A DNA stretch of 64,000 nucleotides from Sideroxydans sp. (GTDB taxonomy: Bacteria > Pseudomonadota > Gammaproteobacteria > Burkholderiales > Gallionellaceae), in the NCBI GenBank assembly GCA_027310725.1, contig DAIDAG010000080.1, forward strand, positions 62,001-126,000, read 5' to 3'. This document shows, one piece after another, positions 52,883 through 60,820 of the stretch. The position numbers were made by a program, and so were the translations under genes. Position 1 is the first letter of the stretch. The number at the start of each line of letters is the position of its first letter. Below the pieces are notes generated by a model. The model was given only the letters and a program-made list of their open reading frames with translations. It made no database searches and was not told the DNA's origin.

Positions 52883-53229
52883 CACGGTGCGCCAGCCCTC
52901 TATCCAACTTTCCCCCAAAGGGGGAAAGAGCAATCGCCTCCTCTCCCGCAAGCGGGAGAGGATTGAGGAGAGGGTTTGCGACGGGTGCGGGACAACGCAG
53001 TTTCGGTGCAGGCTCATGCGCGCAGCGCGTGATGCCGAAGCCAATAACCGCATCGCACCTCCTCCCGCAAACGGCTGGTTGCGCCATAACCAGCGACTTG
53101 GTGAGCGTTGTTTGCTCACCTAGTCGAATGGCTAGTAGTTACATCAGTAACGTACCCGCAGGGGGTAGGCCGATGGGTTCCCCGCTGCTACGCAGCGACC
53201 CATTCGCTCTGTCGGAGGTGCGGTTATGA
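52868..53229 (+). repeat. 332-base insertion bounded by 15-base direct repeats
   Basis: GAGGTGCGGTTATGA occurs at 52868-52882 (the end of hisF) and at 53215-53229. Between them lie 332 bases with no gene. They hold the hisH-type repeat (52900-52939), a CTCTCCCGC/GCGGGAGAG hairpin (52942-52959), GGTGAGC/GCTCACC (53100-53120), and CGCTGC/GCAGCG inside ATGGGT/ACCCAT (about 53172-53204). No terminal inverted repeats or transposase were found. It looks like a non-autonomous insert. Confidence 0.7.
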
Positions 53230-53338
53230 ATGAGAAAAATAATTTGCCACAGAGCACACAGAGAAAACCCGCTGCACTCGAAGGATTGGCTGAACTCTCT
53301 GTGAACTATGTGTTCTCTGTGGCTAGATTGGGGTTTAA
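53230..53338 (+). repeat. CCACAGAG-type inverted repeat before hisI
   Basis: TTGCCACAGAGCACACAGAG (53244-53263) and GTGTTCTCTGTGGC (about 53309-53323) are the arms of an imperfect hairpin of a type common in bacterial intergenic regions. This and the preceding insert explain the whole 456-base gap between hisF and hisI. No promoter for hisI was recognised. Confidence 0.6.
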
Positions 53339-53728
53339 ATGACCGAAAGCTGGCTAAATAAAGTGAACTGGTCCGAAGACGGCCTGGTTCCGGCCATCGC
53401 GCAGGATGCGGCGACCGGGCGCGTGCTGATGGTGGCGTGGATGGATCGCGACGCCCTCAAGCGCACAGTAGAGACCGGCGAGGCGATATACTGGTCGCGT
53501 TCGCGCAAGAAACTCTGGCACAAGGGTGAAGAATCCGGCCACATCCAGAAGGTCAAAGAGATACGCCTGGATTGCGATAGCGATGTGGTTTTGCTGCAAG
53601 TGGAACAAAAAGGCGGCATCGCTTGCCATACCGGGCGCGAGAGTTGCTTCTACAGCAAACTGGAGCAGGACCGCTGGGTAGAAACGGACGCGGTTCTGAA
53701 GTCACCCGACGAGATCTATAAAAAATGA
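53339..53728 (+). CDS. hisI: Phosphoribosyl-AMP cyclohydrolase HisI
   Basis: 129 residues, cyclohydrolase only (hisE is separate). [37 protein letters not shown], the metal ligands in [13 protein letters not shown] and [11 protein letters not shown] are all present. It opens the adenine ring in step three of the pathway. Its stop overlaps hisE as ATGA. It is cut off from hisF by the repeat-filled gap. Confidence 0.96.
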   Translation: MTESWLNKVNWSEDGLVPAIAQDAATGRVLMVAWMDRDALKRTVETGEAIYWSRSRKKLWHKGEESGHIQKVKEIRLDCDSDVVLLQVEQKGGIACHTGRESCFYSKLEQDRWVETDAVLKSPDEIYKK

Positions 53729-54042
53729 GCAACGAGATTCTGCAACGACTGACCGGGACGATTGAGGCGCGCAAACAGGCTGCAGCCGATTCTTCTTATG
53801 TCGCAAAATTGTTCAGCAAGGGCGAGGACGCCATTCTGAAAAAAGTGATCGAAGAAGCGGGCGAGGTTTTGCTGGCAAGCAAAGAGGCAGACAGGCAACA
53901 TTTGGTATACGAAGTTGCCGATCTGTGGTTTCACTGCATGGTGTTGCTGGCGCAAAAAGGCTTGAGCGCGGACGATGTGCTGAAAGAACTGGCGCGTCGC
54001 GAAGGCGTGTCGGGGATTGAAGAAAAAGCGAGCCGGAAATGA
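53725..54042 (+). CDS. hisE: Phosphoribosyl-ATP pyrophosphatase HisE
   Basis: 105 residues of the all-alpha MazG-like fold: [29 protein letters not shown] (landmark) with the E-x-x-E metal site and [14 protein letters not shown]. It removes pyrophosphate from phosphoribosyl-ATP. It overlaps both hisI and the HIT gene by 4 bases (ATGA), so all three are co-translated. Confidence 0.95.
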   Translation: MSNEILQRLTGTIEARKQAAADSSYVAKLFSKGEDAILKKVIEEAGEVLLASKEADRQHLVYEVADLWFHCMVLLAQKGLSADDVLKELARREGVSGIEEKASRK

Positions 54043-54389
54043 GCGACAACTGTATCTTTTGCAAGATCGTGCGCGGCGAGCTTCCGAGCCGCAAAGTGTA
54101 CGAGGATGACGAGGTATTCGCCTTTCACGACATCAATCCGGTCGCACCGATACACTTCATGCTGGTTCCCAAGCTGCATCTCGTATCGCTGCTGGATGCT
54201 GAAGAAGCCCATGCAGCCTTGCTTGGCAGGATGCTGTTACTGGCGCCGAAGCTGGCGCTGGAACAGGGTTTGAAAAACGGTTTCCGCACCGTCATCAATA
54301 GCGGCAAGGGCGGTGGGCAGGAGGTGTTTCACCTGCACATCCACGTCATCGGCGGCGGCAATATTCCGCCCATGGTTAAACGAGATTAA
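54039..54389 (+). CDS. Histidine triad (HIT) nucleotide-binding protein, HinT-like
   Basis: 116 residues. [13 protein letters not shown] at the start and the triad H-L-H-I-H-V with its GGG follow-up near the C-terminus mark the HinT group, purine nucleoside phosphoramidases. Its place behind hisE is usual in betaproteobacteria. It precedes tatA by 14 bases. Confidence 0.93.
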   Translation: MSDNCIFCKIVRGELPSRKVYEDDEVFAFHDINPVAPIHFMLVPKLHLVSLLDAEEAHAALLGRMLLLAPKLALEQGLKNGFRTVINSGKGGGQEVFHLHIHVIGGGNIPPMVKRD

Positions 54390-54403
54390 ACAAGGAGAGT
54401 GAA

Positions 54404-54622
54404 ATGGGCTCGATGAGCATATGGCATTGGTTGATCGTATTGTTGGTCGTGGTGCTGATATTCGGTACAAAGAAACTGCGCAACATCGGCGAAGATCTGG
54501 GCGGTGCGGTGAAAGGCTTCAAGGACGGCATGAAGGGTGAAGAAGAGTCGCACAAGCAGGTCGCACATGACGGCAAGACCATCGAAGGCGAAGCGAAAGA
54601 GAAGACTCAAACCAAGGTTTGA
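54404..54622 (+). CDS. tatA: Sec-independent translocase subunit TatA
   Basis: 72 residues. One membrane helix ([20 protein letters not shown], landmark near 6-25) is followed by the amphipathic helix [19 protein letters not shown], then a charged tail. TatA forms the pore for folded twin-arginine proteins. AAGGAG precedes the ATG. A perfect hairpin covers its stop codon. Confidence 0.95.
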   Translation: MGSMSIWHWLIVLLVVVLIFGTKKLRNIGEDLGGAVKGFKDGMKGEEESHKQVAHDGKTIEGEAKEKTQTKV

Positions 54623-54625
54623 GTC
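54604..54625 (+). promoter_or_regulatory. Hairpin spanning the tatA stop codon
   Basis: GACTCAAACC and GGTTTGAGTC form a perfect 10-base stem with a two-base AA loop; the TGA of tatA (54620-54622) is inside it. It sits 12 bases before tatB and may protect the tatA message or lower read-through into tatB. Confidence 0.6.
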
Positions 54626-54637
54626 TGAAAATTACTT

Positions 54638-55021
54638 ATGTTCGATATCGGTTTTTCCGAGCTGGTGGTGATCATGGTGGTGGCGCTGATCGTCATCGGT
54701 CCCGAGCGCCTGCCCAAAGTGGCCCGCACCATGGGGTTGTTGTGGGGCAGGGCGCAGCGCTATATCAACGGCGTGCGCGCCGATATCGAGCGCGACATGC
54801 AGATGGACGAACTGAAACAGATCAAGCAGAAAGTGGAACAGGAAGCCGCTGCGGCGATGCAGGCTGCAAGCCAGGCCGGCCAGGCGGTGGATAACCATTT
54901 GAAATCGCTTGAGCAGGAAGCTGCATCGGTCGAACAAGCCAGGCCGCGCAGTGTTCCCGCGGCCGGCAACACCCCAAAAGAACAGCCTGCTCCCGAACAG
55001 AGGCAGTTTCCGATTGACTAA
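54638..55021 (+). CDS. tatB: Sec-independent translocase subunit TatB
   Basis: 127 residues. MFDIGFSELVVIMVVALIVIGPERLPKVART is the classic TatB start (landmark; G-P-E-R-L-P diagnostic), followed by amphipathic helices and a Pro/Gln-rich tail. TatB with TatC recognises twin-arginine signals such as those of the phosphoesterase, HiPIP and FAH proteins in this window. tatC follows by 15 bases. Confidence 0.95.
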   Translation: MFDIGFSELVVIMVVALIVIGPERLPKVARTMGLLWGRAQRYINGVRADIERDMQMDELKQIKQKVEQEAAAAMQAASQAGQAVDNHLKSLEQEAASVEQARPRSVPAAGNTPKEQPAPEQRQFPID

Positions 55022-55036
55022 TTTCCCCCCTTTATC

Positions 55037-55756
55037 GTGAGTACAAGCGAAAACCTGATCTCACACCTGATTGAGTTGCGCACGCGTCTGCTCAATTCCG
55101 CCGTCGCCCTGTTATTGGTATTCATCTGCCTGTTTCCCTGGGCGGCTGATCTCTACAGTTTATTGGCCAGGCCGCTGCTGGCAAAATTGCCGAAGGGCGG
55201 GCAGATGATCGCGACGGATGTGACGACGCCGTTCTTTGTGCCGCTCAAGGTCGCGATGATGGCGGCTTTTCTGATCGCGCTCCCCTATATTCTGTATCAG
55301 ATATGGCGCTTTATCGCGCCCGGCCTGTATCTGAACGAAAAGCGATGGATATTGCCGTTGCTGGTTTCCAGCGTGGTTCTTTTTTTCTGCGGCATGGCCT
55401 TCGCCTACTTTGCGGTTTTCCCGGTGGTGTTCGGCTTTATTACCGCCGCCGCGCCCAAAGGTGTGGCTGTCATGACCGACATCGACAAATACCTCAGCTT
55501 CGTATTGAGCATGTTCGTGGCGTTCGGATTGGCATTCCAGGTGCCCATCGCCGTGGTGTTGCTGGTGAAGACCGGCATGGTGACGACGGCAAAATTGCGC
55601 GAGGTTCGTCCCTATGTCATCGTCGGTGCGTTTGTCGTCGGGGCGATCTTTACTCCGCCGGACGTGGTTTCCCAGTTCATGCTGGCGATGCCGCTGTGGC
55701 TGCTTTACGAAGCGGGCATCGTGGTGGCGGGATGGACGGGAGGGAAACCTGCTTGA
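55037..55756 (+). CDS. tatC: Sec-independent translocase subunit TatC
   Basis: 239 residues with six membrane helices. LISHLIELRTRLLNS at the start and the conserved FVPLKVAMMAAFLIALPYILYQIWRFIAPGLY (landmark) identify TatC, the signal-peptide receptor. The start is GTG at 55037. It converges on the protease gene with a 16-base gap. Confidence 0.95.
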   Translation: MSTSENLISHLIELRTRLLNSAVALLLVFICLFPWAADLYSLLARPLLAKLPKGGQMIATDVTTPFFVPLKVAMMAAFLIALPYILYQIWRFIAPGLYLNEKRWILPLLVSSVVLFFCGMAFAYFAVFPVVFGFITAAAPKGVAVMTDIDKYLSFVLSMFVAFGLAFQVPIAVVLLVKTGMVTTAKLREVRPYVIVGAFVVGAIFTPPDVVSQFMLAMPLWLLYEAGIVVAGWTGGKPA

Positions 55757-55772
55757 TCCCCGCCCTTCCGGT

Positions 55773-56930
55773 TTATTCCTGAGCCTTGGGTTTTGGTCGT
55801 TTGCCGACCTTGACCTGAACTTCCACTTCAGCCTGGTTGCGCAGCAACTTGAGCGAGGTGACCTTTCCCGGCGGCAATGATGAGATGGTTTCCAGCATGA
55901 TGGTGGAATCCGTCAGCGGTTTGTCCGCGATGCTGAGCAGGATGTCTCCCGGTTTGACGCCGGACTTGTCTGCGGGGCTGCCCCGAACCACTTCGGCGAT
56001 CAGCACTCCCTGCACATCTCCGAGCTTGAAAGATTCCAGCAATTCGGGGGTGAGATCCTGCACCGCCACGCCGATCCAGCCGCGCGTGACAGCGCCGTTT
56101 TGGATGATCTGCTCCATGATCTTCTTGGCTGTGCTCACCGGGATGGCAAAGCCGATCCCAAGCGACCCGCCGTTGGGTGAATAGATCGCGCTGTTGATGC
56201 CGACCAGATTGCCTTCCACGTCCACCAGCGCGCCGCCCGAATTGCCGGGGTTGATGGCCGCATCGGTCTGGATGAAGTTCTCGAAGGTGCTGAGCCCGAG
56301 GTGGTTGCGCTTCAGTGCGCTGACAATGCCCATGGTCACGGTCTGTCCCACGCCAAACGGATTGCCGACAGCGAGAACGATGTCCCCGACATGCGCCTGA
56401 TCGGACTGGGCGAACGTGATCGCGGGCAGGTTGTTGCCGATATCGACCTTGATGACCGCGAGGTCGGTGTCCGGATCGGAACCGACGATGTGCCCCTTGG
56501 CGGTGCGGCCGTCAGAGAGGGCGACTTCGATCTGGTCGGCACTCTCGATGACATGATGGTTGGTCAGGATGTAGCCATCGTGGCTGACGATGACGCCCGA
56601 ACCCAGGCTGGAGGTCTGTTGCGGAACGTTATCCTCGAACTGGTCGCCGAAGAAGAAACGGAAGCGCGGATCGTCCATGAACGGATGGGTCTGCGGCTTC
56701 ACCTCGCTGCTGGTGAAGACGTTGACCACAGCCGGCATCACTTTCTGGGCTGCCTTGCTGAAGCCCACTGCCGGCAGGTCGCCGCCGTCCTTGACATTGT
56801 TTTCGTACAAGGTCACCACGCCGCTGCGGGCTGCATTGGGCAGCAGCGACGGCCTGAGCGTGTGGATCACGAACAGCATCGCGAGGCCGACGGTGGTAGC
56901 TTGGGCGAACAGGAGCCAGAATTTACGCAT
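55773..56930 (-). CDS. DegS/HtrA-type serine protease with one PDZ domain
   Basis: 385 residues. An N-terminal anchor helix (about 4-22) is followed by the trypsin-like domain with catalytic triad His126 (LTNHHVIE), Asp156 (DPDTDLAV) and Ser231 (NPGNSGGALV). A single PDZ domain lies near 280-370 (GVLIAEVVRGSPADKSGVKPGD). One anchor plus one PDZ is the layout of DegS, the protease that begins anti-sigma cleavage in enterics, rather than two-PDZ DegP. It might act on the anti-sigma factor at 4.8 kb, but that is speculation. ATG 56930. Confidence 0.9.
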   Translation of the reverse strand: MRKFWLLFAQATTVGLAMLFVIHTLRPSLLPNAARSGVVTLYENNVKDGGDLPAVGFSKAAQKVMPAVVNVFTSSEVKPQTHPFMDDPRFRFFFGDQFEDNVPQQTSSLGSGVIVSHDGYILTNHHVIESADQIEVALSDGRTAKGHIVGSDPDTDLAVIKVDIGNNLPAITFAQSDQAHVGDIVLAVGNPFGVGQTVTMGIVSALKRNHLGLSTFENFIQTDAAINPGNSGGALVDVEGNLVGINSAIYSPNGGSLGIGFAIPVSTAKKIMEQIIQNGAVTRGWIGVAVQDLTPELLESFKLGDVQGVLIAEVVRGSPADKSGVKPGDILLSIADKPLTDSTIMLETISSLPPGKVTSLKLLRNQAEVEVQVKVGKRPKPKAQE

Positions 56931-56954
56931 GATATGATTTGAGCCGCTAAATTT

Positions 56955-57716
56955 ATGGGGACGAACCCGATGCGATTGAACGAATTGCGCGATTATATCG
57001 GAAGCGAGCTTGCAGTCAGCCGTTTTCGTGACTACTGTCCGAACGGTGTGCAAGTGGAAGGGCGGCCCCAAGTGAGGCGCATCGCAACCGGCGTGACCGC
57101 CTCGCAAGCCGTGCTGGAAGCTGCCACGGCATGGGGTGCGGATGCCATCCTCGTTCATCACGGCTATTTCTGGCGCAGCGAAGATGCCGCGATCGCCGGC
57201 ATCAAGAAGCGCCGCATCGCCCATCTGCTGCAGCACGATATCAGTCTGCTGGCCTATCATCTGCCGCTGGATGCCCACCCCGAATTCGGCAACAACGCAC
57301 AGCTCGGCGGAGTACTTGGCTTCGTCGAACAGGGGCGTTTCGGCGAGCAGGATATCGCCATGCATGGTGCACTGGATCACCCGCAGACCCTGCAACAACT
57401 CACCCAACATATTCAGCATACTTTGCAGCGTGTACCGCAGGTCATCGCTCATGCCAACCCCAACATTACCCGCATCGCGTGGTGCAGCGGCGGGGCGCAA
57501 GGTTACTTCGAACAGGCCGTGGCACTGGGCGTGGATGCATTCCTGACGGGCGAGATCTCAGAACAAAACGTGCATGTCGCACAAGAGACGGGAGTGGCCT
57601 TCATCGCCGCCGGACACCATGCCACAGAGCGTTACGGCGTGCAGGCTTTGGGCGAACACCTGGCGGCGCGCTTCGACCTGGAACATCGTTTCTTCGATCA
57701 GGACAATCCGGTCTAG
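56955..57716 (+). CDS. NIF3-family (GTP cyclohydrolase I type 2-like) protein
   Basis: 253 residues from ATG 56955; ATG 56970 (MRLNELRDYI) is equally possible. Dinuclear-metal landmarks are DAILVHHGYFWR, LLAYHLPLDAHPEFGNNAQL, VDAFLTGEISEQNVH and AAGHHATERYGVQ. The family (YbgI in E. coli) is widespread and its role is unsettled; binding of two metals is known. It is divergent from the protease gene (24-base gap). Confidence 0.9.
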   Translation: MGTNPMRLNELRDYIGSELAVSRFRDYCPNGVQVEGRPQVRRIATGVTASQAVLEAATAWGADAILVHHGYFWRSEDAAIAGIKKRRIAHLLQHDISLLAYHLPLDAHPEFGNNAQLGGVLGFVEQGRFGEQDIAMHGALDHPQTLQQLTQHIQHTLQRVPQVIAHANPNITRIAWCSGGAQGYFEQAVALGVDAFLTGEISEQNVHVAQETGVAFIAAGHHATERYGVQALGEHLAARFDLEHRFFDQDNPV

Positions 57717-57772
57717 TGGACAGCAGTTGCAGGGAAGTCAGTCTCTGAAAAGACTGGTGGCATGCCGGATAT

Positions 57773-58204
57773 TTACTTTTTGTTCCGCATCTCGATGTTT
57801 CCGGTGGCCAGATATATTTCGCGCAGGAAACACAATAAACCGGAAATCAGCGCCAGCATCGCTGAAATGAAAAATAGCGAAACGGCACGCGCCGGATCCA
57901 CGCCTATCTCGGAGCCCACAAAAAGGGCGGCGATCACGATGCAGATGAAGAGCGCGGACAGCGTACAGAGGCTCACGGCCCAATGCACCCAGCGCACTCT
58001 GCGCCTGAGCATCTCCATTTCTTCCAACTGGGCGGGCAGCCTTGGATTGCTTGAGTTGCTCAATGCCCTGGAACGATCCACGATGCGGGCGATGCGGGTG
58101 GTGATCACATTGAGAATCGCACCGATGCCGGTCAGCAGAAAGACGGGCGCGACCGCTTGTTGAATGGCGTGGGTGACAGTCGTGATTTCGGCAGCGCTCG
58201 GCAT
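57773..58204 (-). CDS. DUF2721 family membrane protein
   Basis: 143 residues with three hydrophobic helices: APVFLLTGIGAILNVIT (near 18-35), VSLCTLSALFICIVIAALFVG (near 77-97, landmark) and AVSLFFISAMLALISGLLCFL (near 106-126). The RIARIVDRSRAL segment after the first helix is typical of DUF2721. Function unknown. It follows mgtC on the same strand by 32 bases and is probably co-transcribed. Confidence 0.75.
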   Translation of the reverse strand: MPSAAEITTVTHAIQQAVAPVFLLTGIGAILNVITTRIARIVDRSRALSNSSNPRLPAQLEEMEMLRRRVRWVHWAVSLCTLSALFICIVIAALFVGSEIGVDPARAVSLFFISAMLALISGLLCFLREIYLATGNIEMRNKK

Positions 58205-58236
58205 GGAAAACCCTCAAATGAAAATCATTGTGTCGA

Positions 58237-58986
58237 TCAGTTTCTCGCGTGGGTAAGAGAAAAATCCTCAACGCCCTGCAACGTGCTCAGTCCGCTCGCC
58301 AGCTCGTTCATGGATACGCCGCTGTTCTTGCTGAGGGCGATGGCGACGAAGTGCCATTCAAGTTTTTCGTTGCTGGAGCGGATGGCGAAGGAACCCGAAG
58401 CGACTTCATAACCGTTGGAGTAAACGACTTCGCGCAGGGTGTGTTCCAGCGGCACAAAATTCTTCTGGAATTCAAGGGTGACCGCGATGGCGGGGCGCGA
58501 GGGCAGCCAACTTTCCAGTTTGGAAATCCACATCATGCACAGCGCGGAAAGAATGGTGAGCATGATCGCCGATGCATAGAAGCCGACGCCGACCATGATG
58601 CCGATGGCCGAACAGGTCCAGATGGAGGCGGCGGTGGTGAGGCCGCTGATGTTGAGCCCGTCGCGCATGATGACACCCGCGCCGAGAAAACCGATGCCGG
58701 TGAGGATGCCCTGAATGACGCGAGTGGGGTCGCCGGCGAGATAAGTGTTCACATGCCCGCCGTACCAGAAGGAGGGGTAACCGGCGATGACAGTGACGGC
58801 GGCGGCAGCCATGCAGACCAGTCCGTAGGTGCGCATGCCGGCCGCGCGTCCGTGGTAGGAGCGTTCATATCCCACGACCAGGCCCAGTACGAGTGCACCA
58901 AGCATGTTGAAAAAAACAACGATGTTGGTCGCCACTTCCTGATCAGACCAATAAGCCGACAGATTGGCAAGCGATAGCGCGTCCAT
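58237..58986 (-). CDS. MgtC family protein
   Basis: 249 residues. The membrane domain carries MgtC landmarks VVGYERSYHGRAAGMRTYGLVCMAAA, GILTGIGFLGAGVIMRDG and GLTTAASIWTCSAIGIMVGVG (landmarks). The C-terminal 80 residues form an ACT-like soluble domain. In pathogens MgtC aids growth at low magnesium and modulates membrane ATPases; the role in environmental bacteria is less clear. ATG 58986. Confidence 0.9.
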   Translation of the reverse strand: MDALSLANLSAYWSDQEVATNIVVFFNMLGALVLGLVVGYERSYHGRAAGMRTYGLVCMAAAAVTVIAGYPSFWYGGHVNTYLAGDPTRVIQGILTGIGFLGAGVIMRDGLNISGLTTAASIWTCSAIGIMVGVGFYASAIMLTILSALCMMWISKLESWLPSRPAIAVTLEFQKNFVPLEHTLREVVYSNGYEVASGSFAIRSSNEKLEWHFVAIALSKNSGVSMNELASGLSTLQGVEDFSLTHARN

Positions 58987-59099
58987 ATCCGTTCTCCATT
59001 TTCTATTTGTTCGGGAGTGTACAAGAATCGGCCCCGGATTACTGCTGTGCCGTCATGTGCTATCCATGGCGGCTGCCGTATCTCCGGCCGCGGTACGGA

Positions 59100-59735
59100 C
59101 TAACCGGCAGATTTGCTGCGCAACCGATCGAGCGAGATCGTCGCGCTGCGCGGCGCTTCGTTCAGTTCGAGATTGGCAAGGCGCAGCGGTTCGCCAAGCT
59201 CATCCAGCATCGCATGCCAGGGCCGCATCGCATCTTTCAGCAATCCGTCTGGCTGTGCCGAGAATCGGAGCAGGAAATCCTTGCGACGCGGATACCAGGA
59301 AGACCATTGCCATCCAAGGAAACTGTCGCTGTGCTTGAATCCGGCCGCACCCAAATGCGCGCGCAGCGTTTCCACGGCGGGCAAATTCTTCTGTGCAGGC
59401 TCGGGTGCAGTGTTCCACATCAGTCCGTAATAGATGCGATAGCTCTCGCCCAGCAGCTGCTGCTCCATGAACGGGCGCAGGAAAGTGCGCTGATTGAAGC
59501 GTGGTTCAAGCCGCAAGCCGACGAGGCAGTCTTCGGTGTTGCGATCTTCGGTGAGCTCGCTTTGCCAAGGCAGCTCGCTTTGCACGAGCAGAACATCGAG
59601 TTGCTCGCTCAGCGCTTTCCAGAACCGATTGTTGTATTGCAACCGGATCTCGTCCAGATGTTCGGCAGCGATCAATGCGAGCGGGAAGTTTTCTTCCTGT
59701 GAGAAAAAATCGAGTACGGAATGTTCTTCGTTCAT
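59100..59735 (-). CDS. Hypothetical protein
   Basis: 211 residues, soluble, no recognised domain. It begins MNEEHSVLDFFSQEENFPLA and is fairly rich in Leu, Trp and Arg; FLGWQWSSWYPRRKDFLLRF near 150-170 is a distinctive aromatic stretch, and there is only one Cys. I set the start at ATG 59735; an upstream TTG is unlikely. It is divergent from the act operon by 435 bases, so it may share its control region. Function unknown. Confidence 0.65.
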   Translation of the reverse strand: MNEEHSVLDFFSQEENFPLALIAAEHLDEIRLQYNNRFWKALSEQLDVLLVQSELPWQSELTEDRNTEDCLVGLRLEPRFNQRTFLRPFMEQQLLGESYRIYYGLMWNTAPEPAQKNLPAVETLRAHLGAAGFKHSDSFLGWQWSSWYPRRKDFLLRFSAQPDGLLKDAMRPWHAMLDELGEPLRLANLELNEAPRSATISLDRLRSKSAG

Positions 59736-59829
59736 TTTTGAAAGCTTCGAGTAATTGAAATTACGGCCGGAGTTTACAGCCAAAAACCGGGAATCGGATG
59801 GATGAAAATTTTTGTCCGCGAATTTGCAT

Positions 59830-59881
59830 CTTGACGCGCCCTTTACTTTGAAAGCCGCGTCTTAACGCGTCCTTAACTTTG
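59830..59881. repeat. Paired 21-base direct repeats upstream of the act operon
   Basis: 59830-59850 and 59861-59881 match at 18 of 21 positions (CTT-ACGCG-CCTT-ACTTTG, variable at three sites). The period is 31 bases, about three helical turns, which would place two bound proteins on one DNA face. They lie between the divergent hypothetical gene and actA. Confidence 0.6.
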
Positions 59882-59973
59882 TAAAAATTGCCGCGTGAAT
59901 ATAAGCAAATACTTCAATACCTTGTCTGCTCTAGCTTGGAGAATAGGTGATGCGGAAATGTTGAGCGTGATGG

Positions 59974-60002
59974 TTGACATTATTTTTTAACATCGACATT
60001 AT
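59974..60002 (+). promoter_or_regulatory. Sigma-70-like promoter of the act operon
   Basis: TTGACA (59974-59979), 17-base spacer, CATTAT (59997-60002). The -35 box is perfect, the -10 box matches at 4 of 6. The leader to actA would be about 160 bases, and the direct repeats lie 90 to 145 bases upstream. With these repeats it accounts for the gene-free stretch 59736-60170. Confidence 0.5.
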
Positions 60003-60170
60003 TCATCGCGTGTAGTCGCAACAGCCGGCAATTAAGGCTGATTGAAATCACAACTAAATCACAAGAACGGCGACTGCATGCTTTTTGATAAATCCGTTTT
60101 TTCCCGTATTTTTTTCCGGCCGAAATATCGCCGGCGTCTGAATATTGTTTTGTTGGGGGAGCCACATACG

Positions 60171-60776
60171 ATGAAGTGTTTTTTACGTTCACTTACGCTG
60201 CTCGTTGGTCTGTTTTTTTATGCGAGCAGTCATGCAACCGATGCGCTTCCGACTCTCACGACACCTGACGACGTAGGTCCGGTAGTCGAGCAGCCTATCG
60301 AGTTTCCGCATTTTCGCCATGCCGGCGATGCCAAGGATGGCGGTATGCAGATCAACTGCATGTATTGCCACACCTACGCACGCCGCAGCATGGTGGCCGG
60401 TATTCCGCCGATACAGAAATGTATCGGATGTCACCAGAGCATCGAATCGGTGCGGGACAAACCGCGCATCCAGAAGCTGTTCGAATACTGGGACGCCAAG
60501 AAACCGATCCCCTGGAAGAAGGTGCATGATCTTCCCGATTTCGTGCGGTTCAACCACGAGCGCCATATCCAGCGTTTCTATTTTCAGCAGGATCGTCCCT
60601 ATCAGGAGGTTTGCGGTTACTGCCACGGCAATGTGAAGGCCATGACGGTTGCGCAGCGCCAGAAACCTATCACCATGGGCTGGTGCGCCAGTTGCCATCA
60701 GAAGGATCACCCGGTCAGCGCCAATTCGAGCGAGACAGGGCATGGTCCCAACGATTGCTTCACGTGCCATAAGTAA
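60171..60776 (+). CDS. actA: Pentaheme c-type cytochrome ActA of alternative complex III
   Basis: 201 residues. A signal peptide (LLVGLFFYASSHA, cleavage near residue 22) is followed by five heme motifs C-x2-C-H: CMYCH (63), CIGCH (84), CGYCH (148), CASCH (172) and CFTCH (196). This is the ActA pattern of alternative complex III, a quinol:electron acceptor oxidoreductase that replaces the bc1 complex. The first hydrophobic stretch may also serve as an anchor. ATG 60171 has GGGGGAG upstream and fits the signal peptide better than ATG 60078. Gene order actA-actB1-actB2-actC supports the call. Confidence 0.9.
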   Translation: MKCFLRSLTLLVGLFFYASSHATDALPTLTTPDDVGPVVEQPIEFPHFRHAGDAKDGGMQINCMYCHTYARRSMVAGIPPIQKCIGCHQSIESVRDKPRIQKLFEYWDAKKPIPWKKVHDLPDFVRFNHERHIQRFYFQQDRPYQEVCGYCHGNVKAMTVAQRQKPITMGWCASCHQKDHPVSANSSETGHGPNDCFTCHK

Positions 60777-60820
60777 GCGCCGTGACGTTTACTACAAGCA
60801 AGATATCAGGGGATTTAGCG

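Noticed and set aside
52883-53123. Open frames of up to about 115 codons in the hisF-hisI spacer
   Set aside because: They run through hairpins and the dispersed repeat in several frames at once, with no domain or ribosome binding site.
53140-53214. GTTAC/GTAAC hairpin and flanks as an integron attC site
   Set aside because: The required R'' and R' core sequences are missing and no integrase or cassette array is present.
56931-57500. N-terminal extension of the DegS-like protease across the NIF3 gene
   Set aside because: It is antisense to the conserved NIF3 coding sequence; MRKFWLLFAQ at 56930 begins the membrane anchor.
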